From positions 142,578-189,066 of the forward strand of contig MNCI01017629.1 in the NCBI GenBank assembly GCA_015680685.1: 46,489 bases of DNA, written 5' to 3'. This DNA comes from Gnetum montanum. Its lineage: Eukaryota > Streptophyta > Gnetopsida > Gnetales > Gnetaceae. Numbering within the stretch: the first letter of the stretch is position 1; the number at the start of each line of letters is the position of its first letter. The notes beneath the pieces are model-generated. The model worked only from the letters and a program-made list of their open reading frames with translations. It did not search any database and was not told where the DNA came from. This document shows positions 45,626-46,489 of the stretch, piece by piece. Position numbers and translations under genes: made by a program.

Positions 45626-46032
45626 CTAGTTAGGTGCCTCAGTACAATCGCTTCTACTATGTGCATTACGTGTGGTAATCCTAGTAACGATTAGCATTTG
45701 GTAGCCACAATTGCATAGTTCAGGGTGTGTACGGCAAGTGGGAATAGATGCTGATGCTAGGACTTAGTGCTCTAGTTAGAGTTAGTTTTAGTCTCTCAAC
45801 CTTTCACCCTTTAGCATAGGAGATAAACTAGAAAAGACCAAAAAAATCATATACCTCAGACTTACTTAACCATACACCATGACAACAACAAGTAAGTCTG
45901 GGAAGACAATGATTAATTAACCCCAAGTGTTCATTGCAGCGTTTAGGCATTTAGTCTGTGGAGTTTGACTAGATCGCGCATGCTACGCTCGTTTCGTATG
46001 GTTGAGTGTAGGGGTACCTCGCCACTCATCAT

Positions 46033-46050
46033 TGGCGCCATTGCTGGGGA
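46033..46050 (+). other. primer-binding site of element F
   Basis: TGGCGCCATTGCTGGGGA, two transitions from the common plant TGGCGCCGTTGCCGGGGA (tRNA-Asp type). It lies 1 bp after the CTCATCA LTR end. Confidence 0.85.
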
Positions 46051-46172
46051 CTAAGTGTTTGTACGCCAATTAGAACATTAGGAAATCTTTCACATCGTTG
46101 TGAGCCTTAATGAACCTTTGGGTTAATTAGTTAAACAAGAACATTTATAACAGTGAATAGCACACCAATAAA

Positions 46173-46259
46173 ATGGCTTCTTCTCATAAGGTTAACTCAC
46201 CTAAGGATAACTTGGAAGATAGTCAGCGACATACACATAACCTAGACTAGCCAAGTCCT
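46173..46259 (+). pseudogene. gag: start of gag of element F, cut by the gap
   Basis: ATG 123 bp after the PBS, reading MASSHKVNSPKDNLEDSQRH and then a TAG (probably CAG) after NLD. The first five residues match those of element C's gag, at a nearly identical distance from the PBS, so C and F are probably related. Only 29 codons precede the N at 46260. Confidence 0.55.
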
Positions 46260-46260
46260 N
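46260..46260. other. single N, an assembly join
   Basis: One N separates the gag start of F from sequence that is a second copy of the LTR's downstream half. It is a placeholder gap, not one unknown base. Confidence 0.8.
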
Positions 46261-46489
46261 CGAATCAGTTGCTTGTCACACTTAGGCTAGTTAGGTGCCT
46301 CAGTAAAATCGCTTCTACTATGTGCATTACGTGTGGCAATCCTAGTAACGATTAGCGTTTGGTAGCCACAATTGCATAGTTCAGGGTGTGTATGGCAAGT
46401 GGGAACAGATGCTGATGCTAGGACTTAGTGCTCTAGTTAGAGTTAGTTTTAGTCTCTCAACCTTTCACCCTTTAGCATAGGAGATAAAC
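46261..46489 (+). mobile_element. partial second LTR of element F
   Basis: Positions 46262-46489 match 45601-45828 without indels and with six substitutions in 228 bases by my count. It is most simply the 3' LTR of element F or of a close relative, entered in the middle because the assembly skips the interior. Confidence 0.75.

Larger units (their letters stand above)
45088..46031 (+). mobile_element. 5' LTR of element F
   Basis: Ends TGATGAG and CTCATCA form a perfect 7-bp inverted repeat. A TATA box lies at 45187, AATAAA at 45362 and a PBS 1 bp after the right end. LTR length is 944 bp with a short U3 (about 100 bp). GC content jumps at 45088, which supports the left limit. Confidence 0.75.

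Noticed and set aside
44848-46031. LTR F starting at 44848 (purine tract followed by TGTGAGACCC)
   Set aside because: The inverted ends TGATGAG/CTCATCA and the composition change favour 45088. A purine tract before and a PBS after one LTR would also require a tandem arrangement for which there is no coding evidence.

Overview
The window looks like intergenic DNA of a large-genome seed plant. It contains no recognisable host gene, rRNA gene or functional tRNA. Almost everything that can be assigned is old Ty3/gypsy LTR retrotransposon sequence of the Tat and Athila branches, on both strands and nested. Coding frames are recognisable but broken. Nearly every in-frame stop is a TAG, TAA or TGA that one C-to-T change from CAG, CAA or CGA would explain, as expected of long-methylated, decaying plant repeats. 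The species cannot be told from the sequence.

Layout. (A) 1-2918, minus strand: the 5' end of an element, with an LTR (1649-2918), primer-binding site, a leader holding a 45-bp palindromic minisatellite, and a Pro/Gln-rich gag running off the left edge. It abuts, and probably inserted into, (B). (B) about 2922-16490, plus strand: a Tat/Ogre-type element with protease (3062-3658), a proposed 6.06-kb intron (3659-9716), then reverse transcriptase, RNase H, a second RNase H and integrase (9717-13190), a 30-bp array, and a 3' LTR with long hairpins and a TATA box at 15864. Inside the intron, on the opposite strand, lies a multi-exon gene (4354-8760) with its own TATA-like box, eight exons and a poly(A) signal; splice phases agree across seven exons. 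(C) 17366-37879, minus strand: an LTR element with gag, protease and an extra ORF, but no reverse transcriptase or integrase that I can see. (D) 20261-30755, plus strand: an Athila-like element nested in C and splitting C's extra ORF. It has gag, RT/RNase H, integrase and a spliced third ORF, but its protease is deleted. (E) 37880-45087: AT-rich, mostly unassigned, with two fossil tRNA-like (SINE-type) segments and a 2.5-kb TG...CA unit that may be a solo LTR. (F) 45088-46489: an LTR with ends TGATGAG/CTCATCA, a PBS and a gag start, cut by a single N; the sequence after the N repeats the LTR's downstream half.

The most interesting object is the antisense split gene in the intron of B. Introns survive retrotransposition when a gene lies antisense to the genomic RNA, so the element could carry an intact split gene. 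Three minisatellite arrays sharing a TAAACTA-like core lie at both ends of the intron and just after pol. Three unrelated LTRs (A, B, F) each carry short CpG-containing palindromes just upstream of their TATA boxes. Whether the antisense protein, the arrays and the palindromes form one regulatory system is inference.
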